64,000 nucleotides of DNA from an uncultured Eggerthella sp. (GTDB taxonomy: Bacteria; Actinomycetota; Coriobacteriia; Coriobacteriales; Eggerthellaceae): contig CABQIW010000002.1 of the NCBI GenBank assembly GCA_902464295.1, positions 18,407 to 82,406 on the forward strand, given 5' to 3'. Both the position numbers and the translations under genes were made by a program. The stretch's first letter is position 1. Every line of letters starts with the position of its first letter. Shown in pieces: positions 15,898 through 24,754 of the stretch. Below the pieces are notes generated by a model, which ran no database searches, was not told where the DNA came from, and worked only from the letters and a program-made list of their open reading frames with translations.

Positions 15898-15993
15898 CTA
15901 ATGTGTGGGTTTTCTAACAGTGCCAATAGGTGTCCTGGCATTATGCGGAATAGAAAGAGGATTTGAGCCATAAGAGCTGCATTTTTTGTACAT
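15898..15993 (-). CDS. possible 31-residue small ORF in the asnB leader
   Basis: ATG at 15993, preceded by AAAGGA with seven nt spacing, opens a 31-codon frame (starting MYKKCSSYGSN, ending VRKPTH) that stops at 15898, just before the nested palindromes. The good ribosome-binding site is the only support. It could be a leader peptide or chance; I recognise no family. Confidence 0.25.
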   Translation of the reverse strand: MYKKCSSYGSNPLSIPHNARTPIGTVRKPTH

Positions 15994-16173
15994 GACGAAA
16001 TCCTTTCTTCTCTGTTGGATGGGTCGATCATGGTGGATTTGACTTGGCGTTATCCTATGATTCGAGAAGGGTTCCTGTCCCATAACAAGGCATGAACTTA
16101 TTCTTAAGGTTTTCTTACTAAGCCTTTGAACTGGACTTATGCGTACTGGAGCGCGATAGGCATGCGCGCATGA

Positions 16174-16202
16174 AAAAAGCACCGAACATGATCGGCGCTT
16201 TT
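16174..16202 (-). terminator. intrinsic terminator downstream of the P-loop kinase gene
   Basis: On the minus strand AAAAGC-G-CCGA, a short loop and TCGG-T-GCTTTTTT form a stem followed by a T run. It lies about 210 nt after the stop of the kinase gene (16410) and shields the asnB leader from it. Its sequence would also work weakly on the plus strand. Between it and 16410 (16203-16409) I see no gene, only AT-rich sequence with a short TTTACTGTT repeat near 16316-16332. Confidence 0.65.
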
Positions 16203-16409
16203 ATGCGTTGGCAACGTGGCATCGGGTCTGCGTTTTAACAGCGAACAACGGTTTTGTAAAATCCTGGATTTAATCCCATATTTTCACACCCTCGCATTGG
16301 TATTGAGGACTTTTTTTACTGTTGTTTACTGTTCGTGCCAAGTTGCGGAGCAGCGGTAACATATGGGATGGTTGCAACACCCTTATTTAGTAGAGAGATC
16401 GTATTTTGC

Positions 16410-17204
16410 TCAGGTATTCTTGTATGGCTCCATCCAGGCCTTGATGATCTCGAGTGCGAGACGGTGCATCTCGTCCAATCCGCCTTCAAGTAAGCCTGCA
16501 TCGAGATAAGTCTGTATGCAGTTCTGGTGGTCAGCTGCTTGACTATCGCTTGGATCGCTGGCGTAGTTTCCTAAAAGGGTCTTCGCTATTGATCGTTCGT
16601 TCTCAATCGGAACCGCTCCTTGTTCGCATACAATCTGTTTCATCTTACGTGTGCGCAGCCGATTGGCAACCGCGAACCCGTCTAGCTGATCTGCGGTATA
16701 GCGATTAAGCCAGCTGGTAGGGTCTTTGCATTGTTCGTGCAGGCTTTCGAGTTCCTCTTCTGGACTTGTAGTGTTGAAAAGATACACAGCAAGCACCTCT
16801 GGATGCACGGGATGGATGGCACCGTTACGTGGGCGTACCGGATGTGCGAAGTGCTTGATCGCATCAGCCCAGATACATCCTTCAACTATGATGCTCTTGT
16901 AATCAGAAAGCATTTGTTCGGCATATACCGAACAAGCACGAGCGACCTTTGAATCCCTGTCTCGACAAGCTTGCACAAAACCACTGGCATCAGTTGCCCA
17001 GGTGTCGGGATCGATCGGAAGAAAGCTCATTCCAGCGGATGCAAGGACGCGTCGAATCGCATCGCCTGAGACTGCATCGATTCCGTAAGTTAGCATGATC
17101 TCATGAGCCAGCGTGCTTTTCCCGCAGCGGGGTGGACCACCTATGATCAATAGTTTCGGATGAGATGGTAACTTGTTTAGGTGCAGGATCCTATCCCAGT
17201 CCAT
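16410..17204 (-). CDS. P-loop kinase-like protein of unknown substrate
   Basis: 264 residues from the ATG at 17204, which has AAGGAAGAG just upstream; an earlier in-frame ATG at 17255 lacks one. Residues about 17-30 hold a strong Walker A (IIGGPPRCGKSTLA), and IIVEGCIWAD looks like the Walker B/NMP-kinase-like second motif. A C-terminal segment (NRYTADQLDGFAVANRL) recalls small-molecule kinases or predicted AAA_33-type kinases. No substrate-specific motif is recognised. It is transcribed divergently from the amidohydrolase-like membrane protein (17317), with 112 nt between the two starts, so both may answer to the same control region. Confidence 0.75.
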   Translation of the reverse strand: MDWDRILHLNKLPSHPKLLIIGGPPRCGKSTLAHEIMLTYGIDAVSGDAIRRVLASAGMSFLPIDPDTWATDASGFVQACRDRDSKVARACSVYAEQMLSDYKSIIVEGCIWADAIKHFAHPVRPRNGAIHPVHPEVLAVYLFNTTSPEEELESLHEQCKDPTSWLNRYTADQLDGFAVANRLRTRKMKQIVCEQGAVPIENERSIAKTLLGNYASDPSDSQAADHQNCIQTYLDAGLLEGGLDEMHRLALEIIKAWMEPYKNT

Positions 17205-17316
17205 GGTCTCTTCCTTATGGTTGGTTTCTTTGTGGTCATCTTGGTTTGATCTCAATTATTATAAGAGAGAAACGAAGAAAACGAACTCGAGCTTGTGAAG
17301 AGACAGCGGGGCGACC

Positions 17317-19281
17317 ATGATCGATCAGATGCCTGACGATTTCGAGATATTGCAAGGCAAAGGACTCGTTATGCTCTCTGCGCCCCATGGCGTTGAGCAT
17401 ACGCGTGCGGGTAGGGTCAAACCTGCCGAAGTGCAGACGAGCGATCTTGCACGCGATCTTCATCGTTCGCTGCATTGTCCCGTCATCATCAAGACGAAGA
17501 GCAACGATGATGATCCGAACTACGACGAGCATTCTCCCTATCGTGACGCTCTGGTTGACTACGTGAAGGAAAACGATGCAAGAGTGGTGTTCGACTTGCA
17601 TCAGCTCTCTTCCGAGCGCGAGGCTGCTTTTATCCTCGGTACGGCGGATGGCAAGAATCTGCGCGACGATATCACGTTGTCGACGCTTTGCCGTTGCCTG
17701 GAGAACCTGGGAATAGGAGTGGTGCTTGTAGATGAAGTGTTCAAGGCGAGCGGCCCAAATACGGTCGCGGCTTCAACAGCAAAGAGAGCTGACGTTTCGT
17801 GTATCCAGATCGAGATAAATTCGAAATATCTCTGTAAGGATTTTCCTGAATACGCCTATGATCGGATCCAGGATGCGCTTGAAGAATGCATCACATCTCT
17901 GAACAGCAATTTTGCCGATCATGTTTACGATAGTGGCTCAACGTTGGTGAGGATCGTTGATGAGACGCTGCCCGTTCAAGATGGTTGTCTCTATAGTGTT
18001 GGTGTTCCTTCTGTATTCTATAAAGAAAATTATGTGACTCCGTTTCAGCTGGAATGTCCTAAACAGGGTACTTTGATGGATATCAGTATCGTTCCACAAG
18101 ATTCGCTTGGTGTTGGTCAGATCGCTATAACGAAGCATGTGCAGCGAACCTTGAAGATAGCGGATCATGCTGATTACGAGGTTTTCATTCGGAAAGCGCC
18201 CTATGCGCGTTTCGACAAGATTCGTGTGCAGTCGATCGATAAGGTCAGCTCGGAAGATGTGGTCATCTCCACGAAGATGATCGAGGGAGGAGCAGTTCAA
18301 GAACTGCTTGAAGGCGCGGATCTCTTCGGAATAAAAGACGTGGTCACGAACCAGAGCTTTATCGTAAAAGCCAACCACCTTGTTTTTGATGATTCGCTGG
18401 ATGCGGGGGTTATCAAGCTAAACCGCAGGCAGCGTATACTGCTAGGCGAGCGCTTGCCCTGTCGACTTGAAGACGAGCTGCGCCAGCAAGTGGTTGCGTA
18501 TATCAAAGCCGAAGAACAGGTTGCTGGAACGAGTGAAGAGCAACCTGCGTGTGAAAATACGATGCAAGCCGCTGATCAGGAGAAACCGCGATCGCTTGAT
18601 GGACTGGCGATACTCGAAAAGACCTATCCTGCTCATGAGCCCATTCGCCAAGAGGGCCTCTCACATCCTGAAGAGGCGTACTTACGCAAAGTTTTCGAGC
18701 GCTGCTTCCCGCCCAGTATTGTCATCAAGCCGATTGTGCTCAGGAAGAAGAGACGCAATATCTTCAAGCGTATTGGCCGATGGATCGCGAATCTGTATGT
18801 GGGCAAGAGTACGCTCTCGCTCATGTGTCGGCGCCCTTATGCCAATGATGAGAACGATCGTGCGGTTCGCATGACGAAGGACAATATGGCGCATTTGGGC
18901 ATTGATGAAATGGACAATGTCATCATCTCTTACAAGGATAAAGAGTGCATCTGCCAGGTCTTTCCCATTGAAGATGAGAGCAAACTGCAGGCGAACAATC
19001 TCTATACTCCCATCGATATGACGATCGGGATCCCGTTGCCGATCCGCACTGAACTTGGCATAACCGATCTGGATTCGACGGTGAAGGTGGATCGCGACAC
19101 CGCGTTCATCATGAAGAAATGCGCCAACGAACAGGTTATCCCCGTTCTACTGGCGCTATTTTCCATGAATTTCTTGCAAGATTGTCCGTTCTATGTGCCC
19201 ATCATCATCTTCTTGGTTATCGCGCCGATCATCATCTACGTGAACCTCTCCTCAAAGCGCAATTCACGTGGGAAGTACTAG
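17317..19281 (+). CDS. N-formylglutamate-amidohydrolase-like / barrel-domain membrane protein
   Basis: 654 residues with an unusual layout. Residues about 15-195 look like an N-formylglutamate amidohydrolase-type metallohydrolase: LSAPHGVEHTR (H24, E27), DDDPNYDEHSPYRD, VVFDLHQL (D93, H95) and IQIEIN (E166) are the expected metal and substrate positions. Residues about 205-385 hold a beta-rich segment with KLNRRQRILLGERLP. After a low-complexity linker (400-440), residues about 498-597 resemble a double-psi beta-barrel of the Cdc48 N-domain type (RRPYANDENDRAVRMT ... LGIDEMDNVIISYKD ... VKVDRD). The C-terminus has hydrophobic segments at about 606-617 and 625-643, so the protein is probably tail-anchored in the membrane. 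Function unknown; the hydrolase head suggests action on a small acyl- or formyl-amino acid or a peptide. Confidence 0.75.
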   Translation: MIDQMPDDFEILQGKGLVMLSAPHGVEHTRAGRVKPAEVQTSDLARDLHRSLHCPVIIKTKSNDDDPNYDEHSPYRDALVDYVKENDARVVFDLHQLSSEREAAFILGTADGKNLRDDITLSTLCRCLENLGIGVVLVDEVFKASGPNTVAASTAKRADVSCIQIEINSKYLCKDFPEYAYDRIQDALEECITSLNSNFADHVYDSGSTLVRIVDETLPVQDGCLYSVGVPSVFYKENYVTPFQLECPKQGTLMDISIVPQDSLGVGQIAITKHVQRTLKIADHADYEVFIRKAPYARFDKIRVQSIDKVSSEDVVISTKMIEGGAVQELLEGADLFGIKDVVTNQSFIVKANHLVFDDSLDAGVIKLNRRQRILLGERLPCRLEDELRQQVVAYIKAEEQVAGTSEEQPACENTMQAADQEKPRSLDGLAILEKTYPAHEPIRQEGLSHPEEAYLRKVFERCFPPSIVIKPIVLRKKRRNIFKRIGRWIANLYVGKSTLSLMCRRPYANDENDRAVRMTKDNMAHLGIDEMDNVIISYKDKECICQVFPIEDESKLQANNLYTPIDMTIGIPLPIRTELGITDLDSTVKVDRDTAFIMKKCANEQVIPVLLALFSMNFLQDCPFYVPIIIFLVIAPIIIYVNLSSKRNSRGKY

Positions 19282-19321
19282 AAATGGTGAAGACCAATAC
19301 CGTTAGATAGGAGACAGCATC

Positions 19322-19675
19322 ATGCTCATGAAAGAAATATCTCAATCGATCGCTGCGTTCGCATCGGACGCGCCGACTATGGACCAGTTGATGTCTGCTC
19401 TTCGATTTGAAGGGATGCATCATTCTGAAGATCAAAGATGGGTTGCATTGGAGTTCGTTGCTGGTTTGGTTTCAGAGAATGCTACCCGCGCATTTTTCCC
19501 CGATGATTTACCGATCGTTACGTTCGATCCTGAGGAAAACCTCGTTGATGTTTTGCAGCGATGCGTAGAACTTGCTGATCCGGCGCAGTTCGACGACCTA
19601 TCAGCAAAGCATGAAGCCAGTATGACCTGCCAAGGACTTGAAGAAATGATCGGGGCGGCAAAGGAGCTGGACTAA
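19322..19675 (+). CDS. small acidic protein of unknown function
   Basis: 117 residues, acidic and without membrane segments or cysteine clusters; helix-forming stretches dominate (ISQSIAAFASDAPTMDQLMSAL, LVDVLQRCVELADPAQ). The ATG at 19322 has GGAGAC about eight nt upstream. It follows the amidohydrolase-like membrane protein by 40 nt and is probably cotranscribed, so the two may work together. I do not recognise a family. An alternative start at 19328 would shorten it by two residues. Confidence 0.65.
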   Translation: MLMKEISQSIAAFASDAPTMDQLMSALRFEGMHHSEDQRWVALEFVAGLVSENATRAFFPDDLPIVTFDPEENLVDVLQRCVELADPAQFDDLSAKHEASMTCQGLEEMIGAAKELD

Positions 19676-19816
19676 CGAGTGACAAAATGCTTCTATGCTT
19701 GAATCGTGAGTGGGCCGAAGACTAGTTATATATCCATTGAAGAGCAGATTCGCACGCAGCCAGATCGACCGCATCGATAGCGAACACGCCTTCGTTGGGA
19801 TTATTCAAGCATTGCT

Positions 19817-21409
19817 TTATTGACGCGCAGCGTTCACGAACCCTACGAAGAGCGGATGAGGTTTGGTGGGACGGCTCTTGAATTCGGGATGACCTTGACT
19901 TGCCACGAACCACGGGTGATCGGGGATCTCGATCATCTCGACCAAGCGCTCGTCTGGCGAGACGCCCGATATCGTAAGCCCTGCTTTCGTGAGCGTGTCG
20001 CGATAAGCGTTGTTCACTTCGTAGCGGTGGCGGTGACGCTCATAGATGAGCTCTTCACCATATGCTTCATGTGCGCGTGAGCCCTGCAAGACCTTGCAAG
20101 GATAAGCCCCGAGGCGCATGGTGCCACCTTTGTCTTCGATGTCCTCTTGCTCGGGCATGAGGTCGATCACGCGATAGGGGGCCTCATCGTCGAACTCAGC
20201 AGACGTTGCCCCTTCTAGGCCAGCCACATTACGAGCGAATTCGCAGACAGCTGCTTGTAGGCCAAGGCAGATTCCGAGGAACGGAATGCCGTGTTCGCGT
20301 GCATAGCGCGCTGCTTCGATCTTGCCTTCGAAAGCACGTTGCCCAAAACCGCCAGGTACCAAGATGCCCTGCATTTCACCGAGCAGCTTGTCGGCATTTT
20401 CAGGGGTGAGCTCTTCGCCATCGATCAGGTGCACTTCCACATCGGTGCCTTGTGCGATGCCTGCATGATGAAGTGCTTCGATGATCGAAAGGTAGGCATC
20501 AGGTAGACTCACGTATTTGCCTACGACCGCGATATCCGTCTTGCCTTCGCAGGCGGCGCGCGCGTCGAGGAACGTTTGGAGAGGCGAGAGGTCGATCGGG
20601 GTAACGGGTAGGTCGAGCTTCTCAAGCACCTGCACGTCGAAGTCTTGCGCGGCGAGCATGATAGGCACCTCATAGATTGAAGGCGCGTCGGTGCAGGAAA
20701 GCACTTCGCGCGGTGCCACATCGCAGAAGAGCGCGATCTTCTCACGTACGCCGCACGAGATCTCGTGATCGGAGCGGCAGACGATGAAATCGGGCTGAAC
20801 ACCTAGCGAGCGCAGTTCCTTCACGCTGTGCTGGGTAGGCTTGGTCTTCACCTCGTGAGCTGCAGCGATATAGGGTACGAGTGTCACGTGTACGAAACAG
20901 ACATCGTCGGCAGGTCGTTCGCGCATGAATTGGCGCGCCGCTTCGATGAAGGGGAGCGATTCGATGTCGCCGATCGTACCGCCGATCTCTGAGATGACGA
21001 TATCGGCATTCGTCTGATCGGCAATGCGGTAGAGCCGTTCCTTGATCGCTTCGGTCACGTGTGGAATGACCTGCACGGTACCACCGAGAAAATCGCCACG
21101 ACGCTCCCGTGCGATGAGCGTTTGATAGATCGATCCTTGAGTGAAGTTGGATTCCTTGGTGAGGCTTTCGTCGATGAAGCGTTCATAATGTCCCAGATCG
21201 AGGTCGGCTTCTTGACCGTCGTCGGTAACGAAGACTTCGCCGTGCTGGAAAGGAGACATGGTGCCAGGATCGACGTTTAGGTACGGATCCATCTTTTGCA
21301 TGGTCACTTTGTAGCCGCGTGCTTTGAGCAGATGCCCGAGCGATGCTGCGGTAATGCCCTTGCCGAGCGATGAAACTACGCCGCCCGTAACGAAAATGTG
21401 CTTAGCCAT
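19817..21409 (-). CDS. pyrG: CTP synthase
   Basis: 530 residues from the ATG at 21409 ([19 protein letters not shown]), with TTAGGAG upstream; an in-frame GTG at 21535 is rejected. It converts UTP to CTP using glutamine. The N-terminal synthetase domain has the P-loop [18 protein letters not shown] and the [10 protein letters not shown] block. The C-terminal class I amidotransferase domain has the oxyanion VPGGFG, the nucleophilic Cys in GICLGLQ, and a His-x-Glu in GHPEFKSRP. It follows nadK on the same strand after a 225-nt gap that contains a structured leader next to the ribosome-binding site. Confidence 0.97.
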   Translation of the reverse strand: MAKHIFVTGGVVSSLGKGITAASLGHLLKARGYKVTMQKMDPYLNVDPGTMSPFQHGEVFVTDDGQEADLDLGHYERFIDESLTKESNFTQGSIYQTLIARERRGDFLGGTVQVIPHVTEAIKERLYRIADQTNADIVISEIGGTIGDIESLPFIEAARQFMRERPADDVCFVHVTLVPYIAAAHEVKTKPTQHSVKELRSLGVQPDFIVCRSDHEISCGVREKIALFCDVAPREVLSCTDAPSIYEVPIMLAAQDFDVQVLEKLDLPVTPIDLSPLQTFLDARAACEGKTDIAVVGKYVSLPDAYLSIIEALHHAGIAQGTDVEVHLIDGEELTPENADKLLGEMQGILVPGGFGQRAFEGKIEAARYAREHGIPFLGICLGLQAAVCEFARNVAGLEGATSAEFDDEAPYRVIDLMPEQEDIEDKGGTMRLGAYPCKVLQGSRAHEAYGEELIYERHRHRYEVNNAYRDTLTKAGLTISGVSPDERLVEMIEIPDHPWFVASQGHPEFKSRPTKPHPLFVGFVNAARQ

Positions 21410-21418
21410 GATACTCCT

Positions 21419-21481
21419 AACGGTGAACACCCTACGTGGAAGACGTTCGAGCTTCCACGGGCCGACCTCTGTCCAACCGTT
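21419..21481 (-). promoter_or_regulatory. structured 5' leader adjoining the pyrG ribosome-binding site
   Basis: Two nested stems: AACGGT/ACCGTT (21476-21481 with 21419-21424) enclose GTGGAAG/CTTCCAC (21452-21458 with 21436-21442). The outer stem ends directly before the Shine-Dalgarno TTAGGAG. It may influence translation or stability of pyrG mRNA; no known riboswitch class is recognised. Confidence 0.45.
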
Positions 21482-21634
21482 ATTCAATTTTAAGGAGAAA
21501 ATGCGCGCAGGACGAAAAACGAAACGTGCGTTCACATGCTTGTAATCAAATTGAAATAGAAGCGCGTAGATGATCGAGCTATTCGCGCGCTTCGCAAATC
21601 GGCCCGCGTTCGCTGATTGAGGCAGGCTTGTCCC

Positions 21635-22672
21635 TTATTGCTTGAAGAAGGTTTCGGCGGCGTAATCGTAGAAGGATTTTGCCTGATAGCGCAAGAGGAG
21701 CGTGGGCTCTTCGCCAGTTGCCACGACGATTTTGCGGATAGGGGAGTCGAACGTGATGCGCTCGCCATCGATGAACAGCGTAGCGGCACGGCTTGCTGGC
21801 GAGCTATCCAGGTCGATCTCGACCACGTCGGACGAGCCAGTGAGCAGCGCGCGCGATTGAAGCGTGTGCGGTGCGATAGGTGCAACGATAAGCCCTTGAT
21901 AGCTTGGATCAACGAGCGGTCCGCCCACAGAGAGCGCATAGCCGGTAGAGCCTGTGGCAGAAGCGACGATAAGCCCATCGCTACGCATATTGGCGATGAG
22001 TGAATCGGAAACGCTGTAGCTGAACCCGATCATGCGGCCTTGATCGCCTCGTGCGATGACCATCTCGTTAAGGGCGAAGAAGCGCTGCGGTTCGCCTTCG
22101 CCTTTGAGGATCGGGTCTGCGGTATGGCGGTCGCAGGAGCCTTCGCTTTTGGTGGATTCGTCAACAAAGACTGAATGCGCTGATGGATCGGTGCTTTCAG
22201 CCGAGGGAGCCTTCGACTTCTCATGGATGAGCGGATAGACCTCGAAATCATCTTGCTTTGTTGCGGCAGCATCGAGGTCGTTTTCGCAATAGACCTCCAC
22301 TTGCAGGTTGGTGCGTGCTTCATAGGATACTTCGCCAGCGAGCGCCTCGCTTACGATCTGGATGATGCCCTCATCGTTGGGGTTGGCCATGAAGCCGAGG
22401 TGCCCGAAATTCACGCCGAGGATGGGGATACGGCGCGTGCCGATCTGGTTGGCGGTGCACAGGATCGTGCCATCGCCCCCTAAAACAACCGCTAGATTGA
22501 AAGCTGGTTCTTCACTTGTGGGGAATTGGTCGATAATAGAACAGTTCGACCGAAGGTCGTCACGATCGAAAGTCTGATAGTCGATGTGCTGCTTATCAAA
22601 GAACGCTTCGAGCAAAAGGGATGCTTCGAGCGCTTTTGGATTGTAGTTATTGCGAACGATCAGAACACGCAT
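21635..22672 (-). CDS. nadK: NAD kinase with a long internal insertion
   Basis: 345 residues. It phosphorylates NAD to NADP. Motifs seen: LGGDGTIL (65-71), GVNFGHLGFM, ALNEMVIARG and SATGSTGYALS, all in order. Bacterial NAD kinases are usually about 260-310 residues; the extra length is a hydrophilic, Ser/Thr/Glu-rich insertion at about 129-196 between the first strands of the substrate domain and the NEM motif, which looks like a disordered loop. The frame stays open and motifs on either side are intact, so it is not a broken gene. It is divergent from murJ with 70 nt between starts. Confidence 0.93.
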   Translation of the reverse strand: MRVLIVRNNYNPKALEASLLLEAFFDKQHIDYQTFDRDDLRSNCSIIDQFPTSEEPAFNLAVVLGGDGTILCTANQIGTRRIPILGVNFGHLGFMANPNDEGIIQIVSEALAGEVSYEARTNLQVEVYCENDLDAAATKQDDFEVYPLIHEKSKAPSAESTDPSAHSVFVDESTKSEGSCDRHTADPILKGEGEPQRFFALNEMVIARGDQGRMIGFSYSVSDSLIANMRSDGLIVASATGSTGYALSVGGPLVDPSYQGLIVAPIAPHTLQSRALLTGSSDVVEIDLDSSPASRAATLFIDGERITFDSPIRKIVVATGEEPTLLLRYQAKSFYDYAAETFFKQ

Positions 22673-22742
22673 GTGACTTCCCTTAGGCTTCCCTTACTAT
22701 GGTTGATTGAGTCTACTCATTATAGTCGCACAAAGAGGACCT

Positions 22743-24347
22743 GTGGCAAACGATTCAAGCTCGAATATCATCAAGAACACCAGCCTGATCACGCTGGCAA
22801 CGCTCACTTCGCGCGTAACCGGATTGGTGCGCACATGGGCGATGGCATTCGCGCTGGGCAATACGGTTTTGGCCTCGGCGTATAACATTGCCTACAACAT
22901 GCCGGCCATGATCTACGAACTTGCCGCAACCGGCATCTTGGCCACGGCATTCCTGCCGCTTTATCTACTGCAGAAGGAAAAGAACGGCGATAGCGGGGCG
23001 CAGACGTTCGCCTCCAACATCCTTACGCTCACTACGATCGTGCTCGGGCTTCTGGCGCTTGCCTGCTCGATCTTCTCTGCGCAAGTCATCGAGACACAAA
23101 CGTTCGCCGGGGGAGACCCAGCAGCGAAGGAGATGGCCATCTTCTTCTTCCGCGTGTTCGCCGTGCAGATCTTGCTTTACGGATTGGGTGCGGTGATCAC
23201 CGGCATCCTGAATGCGGAGCGTTCGTATTTGGCACCTTCGCTCGCGCCCGTGCTCAACAACCTGGTGGTCATCGTGACCATGTTCGGTTTCGTGCCGCTC
23301 TCTTCGTGGAATCCCACCTTCGCCATGTGGTGGTTGGCGGTGGGAACATCGCTCGGTGTGCTCGTGCAGTTCGGCGCTCAGATCCCTGCGCTCATAAAAC
23401 GCGGTGTGCGCTTGCGCGCGTATGTGAATCTGCGCGACCCCATGCTGGTCGAAGCGCTGAAAGTGGCTGCGCCGATGTTCCTCTATGTTGCTGGTACGAT
23501 GATCACGTTCTCCTGCAAGAACGCTTTCGCGCTCCAGGCCACGCCGAACGGCCCTTCTACGTTGAACTACGCTTGGATGTGGTATCAGTTGCCCTATGGT
23601 GTTATCGCGGTATCGCTTGGCACCACGCTCTTGACCGAGCTTTCGGATTGCGCCGCGCGTGACGATTGGCCGGGTTTCCGTCGCTTTGTTTCGAGTGGCT
23701 TGCGCAATACGTTCTTCCTCATGATTCCGCTCGCTGCCATGGTGTGTTCGCTGGCTTTCCCGCTCATGCAGATGTTCCAGGCAGGTGCGTTCTCCGCTGA
23801 AGATACGCAGAGCGTCGGCATCATCCTTATGTTCTGGACGCTCAGCTTACCCTTCTATGCAGGCTACATGTATATGTATCGCGTGTTTGCCGCCATGCGC
23901 AAGTTCGTCCAGTTTGCGCTCGTGGATTTTGCGCTGCGCTTCGTGCAGGTCTTCTTCTACTGGTATCTCTGTTCTGGACCAGTGGGGTTGGTGGGTATCC
24001 CGGTAACGGACTTCTTCTTCTACGGCATCATGTTCGTGGTGTGCTCACTGATCGTGCGCAGCAAGGTCGGCTCGTATGGCAACAAGCGTATCGCGAGCAT
24101 TTTCGTAAAGACGCTCGTTGCGAGCATCATCGCTGGTGTGGTGGTGTTCTTCGTGTCGCAAGGCGTGCTTGCCGCATTCCCGCTTGGAGGAGCAGCAGCT
24201 ATTTTCGAAGCGGTCGCGATCGTGTGCGTTTGCGGTATCTTAGGGCTGGTCGTCGCGTTCGGGCTTTGTAGGGTGTTGCGCGTTCCCGAGTACCAGCTGC
24301 TCGGCTCGATCTTAGGTAAGCTCAAGAGCAAACTTCTCCGCCGCTAA
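22743..24347 (+). CDS. murJ: lipid II flippase MurJ
   Basis: 534 residues with about 14 transmembrane segments (MVF/MATE superfamily). The N-terminal SRVTGLVRTWAMAFALG and the following YNIAYNMPAMIYELAATGILATAFLPLY are the family signature, including the arginines lining the lipid II cavity. It moves lipid II to the outer face of the membrane and stands directly before the dcw cluster, whose enzymes make that lipid. The GTG start at 22743 is preceded by AAAGAGGA; an in-frame ATG at 22707 has no such site. Confidence 0.95.
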   Translation: MANDSSSNIIKNTSLITLATLTSRVTGLVRTWAMAFALGNTVLASAYNIAYNMPAMIYELAATGILATAFLPLYLLQKEKNGDSGAQTFASNILTLTTIVLGLLALACSIFSAQVIETQTFAGGDPAAKEMAIFFFRVFAVQILLYGLGAVITGILNAERSYLAPSLAPVLNNLVVIVTMFGFVPLSSWNPTFAMWWLAVGTSLGVLVQFGAQIPALIKRGVRLRAYVNLRDPMLVEALKVAAPMFLYVAGTMITFSCKNAFALQATPNGPSTLNYAWMWYQLPYGVIAVSLGTTLLTELSDCAARDDWPGFRRFVSSGLRNTFFLMIPLAAMVCSLAFPLMQMFQAGAFSAEDTQSVGIILMFWTLSLPFYAGYMYMYRVFAAMRKFVQFALVDFALRFVQVFFYWYLCSGPVGLVGIPVTDFFFYGIMFVVCSLIVRSKVGSYGNKRIASIFVKTLVASIIAGVVVFFVSQGVLAAFPLGGAAAIFEAVAIVCVCGILGLVVAFGLCRVLRVPEYQLLGSILGKLKSKLLRR

Positions 24348-24433
24348 GCGCTCTCTTTTGTTCGCACGGATGCTTTCGGCAGCAGCTAAACAACGCTTCT
24401 CCTAGGGCCTTCGCCCGCCTGCTTTTGGACGTT

Positions 24434-24562
24434 CCCACTTTGCTCCCACCTTGTTCCCGCTTCGGGCCATTTTCGTCTGAAAACTGAAAAAACAAGCGCA
24501 AAAATGGCTTTCAGAACGCCTTGTGTCAGCAAATCTCCAAAAAACGCTCCACTTTGCTCCAC
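24434..24562 (-). promoter_or_regulatory. second, inverted cluster of MraZ-box-like repeats
   Basis: Read on the minus strand, GTGG/GCGGG-type words occur at 24559-24562, 24549-24552, 24456-24460, 24445-24449 and 24434-24438, spaced about 10-11 nt inside each group and written GTGGGAGCAAAGTGGGAAC in the denser group. They resemble the boxes before mraZ but face the other way, and there is no minus-strand gene to control. Otherwise the 407-nt gap 24348-24754 holds only the mraZ promoter region. Confidence 0.4.
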
Positions 24563-24641
24563 CAACGGCATAACAAAATCTAGCTAAAAATGAAATAACA
24601 GACCACAACATATAGTGCCAAGTTCAATACTTGTACCAAAA

Positions 24642-24716
24642 GTGGTGGTAAAAGTGGGAACAAAGTGGGGCAAAAATGCATTTTGTGTTGCAATGTGGGG
24701 CTGATGGACTTAAAAT
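24642..24716 (+). promoter_or_regulatory. mraZ (dcw) promoter with MraZ boxes
   Basis: TTGCAA (-35, 24688-24693) and TAAAAT (-10, 24711-24716) are 17 nt apart. Just upstream are three direct repeats of the GTGGK type at about 24645, 24654 and 24665, and a fourth GTGGGG falls in the spacer at 24695, all in rough 10-nt phase. MraZ binds such repeated TGGG-type boxes at its own promoter, so autoregulation of the cluster is expected. Confidence 0.75.
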
Positions 24717-24754
24717 ACATTGCAGCGGAGAGTCTTATTTTGAGAGGAGGAGGA

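Noticed and set aside
10355..15993. RiPP biosynthesis (ATP-grasp plus Asn-synthetase-like enzyme with a small ORF)
   Set aside because: There is no leader-peptide-binding domain, peptidase or exporter, and the ATP-grasp and Asn-synthetase fit a cell-wall D-Asp pathway better.
15898..16182. 94-residue minus-strand ORF upstream of asnB
   Set aside because: The upstream half has no protein character; only the inner ATG at 15993 has a ribosome-binding site, and that is listed separately at low confidence.
19722..19913. 63-residue minus-strand ORF overlapping the 3' end of pyrG
   Set aside because: Most of its frame lies over pyrG in another phase and there is no start signal; the part beyond pyrG is only about 30 codons.
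24386..24611. Short minus-strand ORFs in the murJ-mraZ gap
   Set aside because: They consist largely of the repeated GTGGG/CCCAC words, lack ribosome-binding sites and look like read-through of regulatory sequence.
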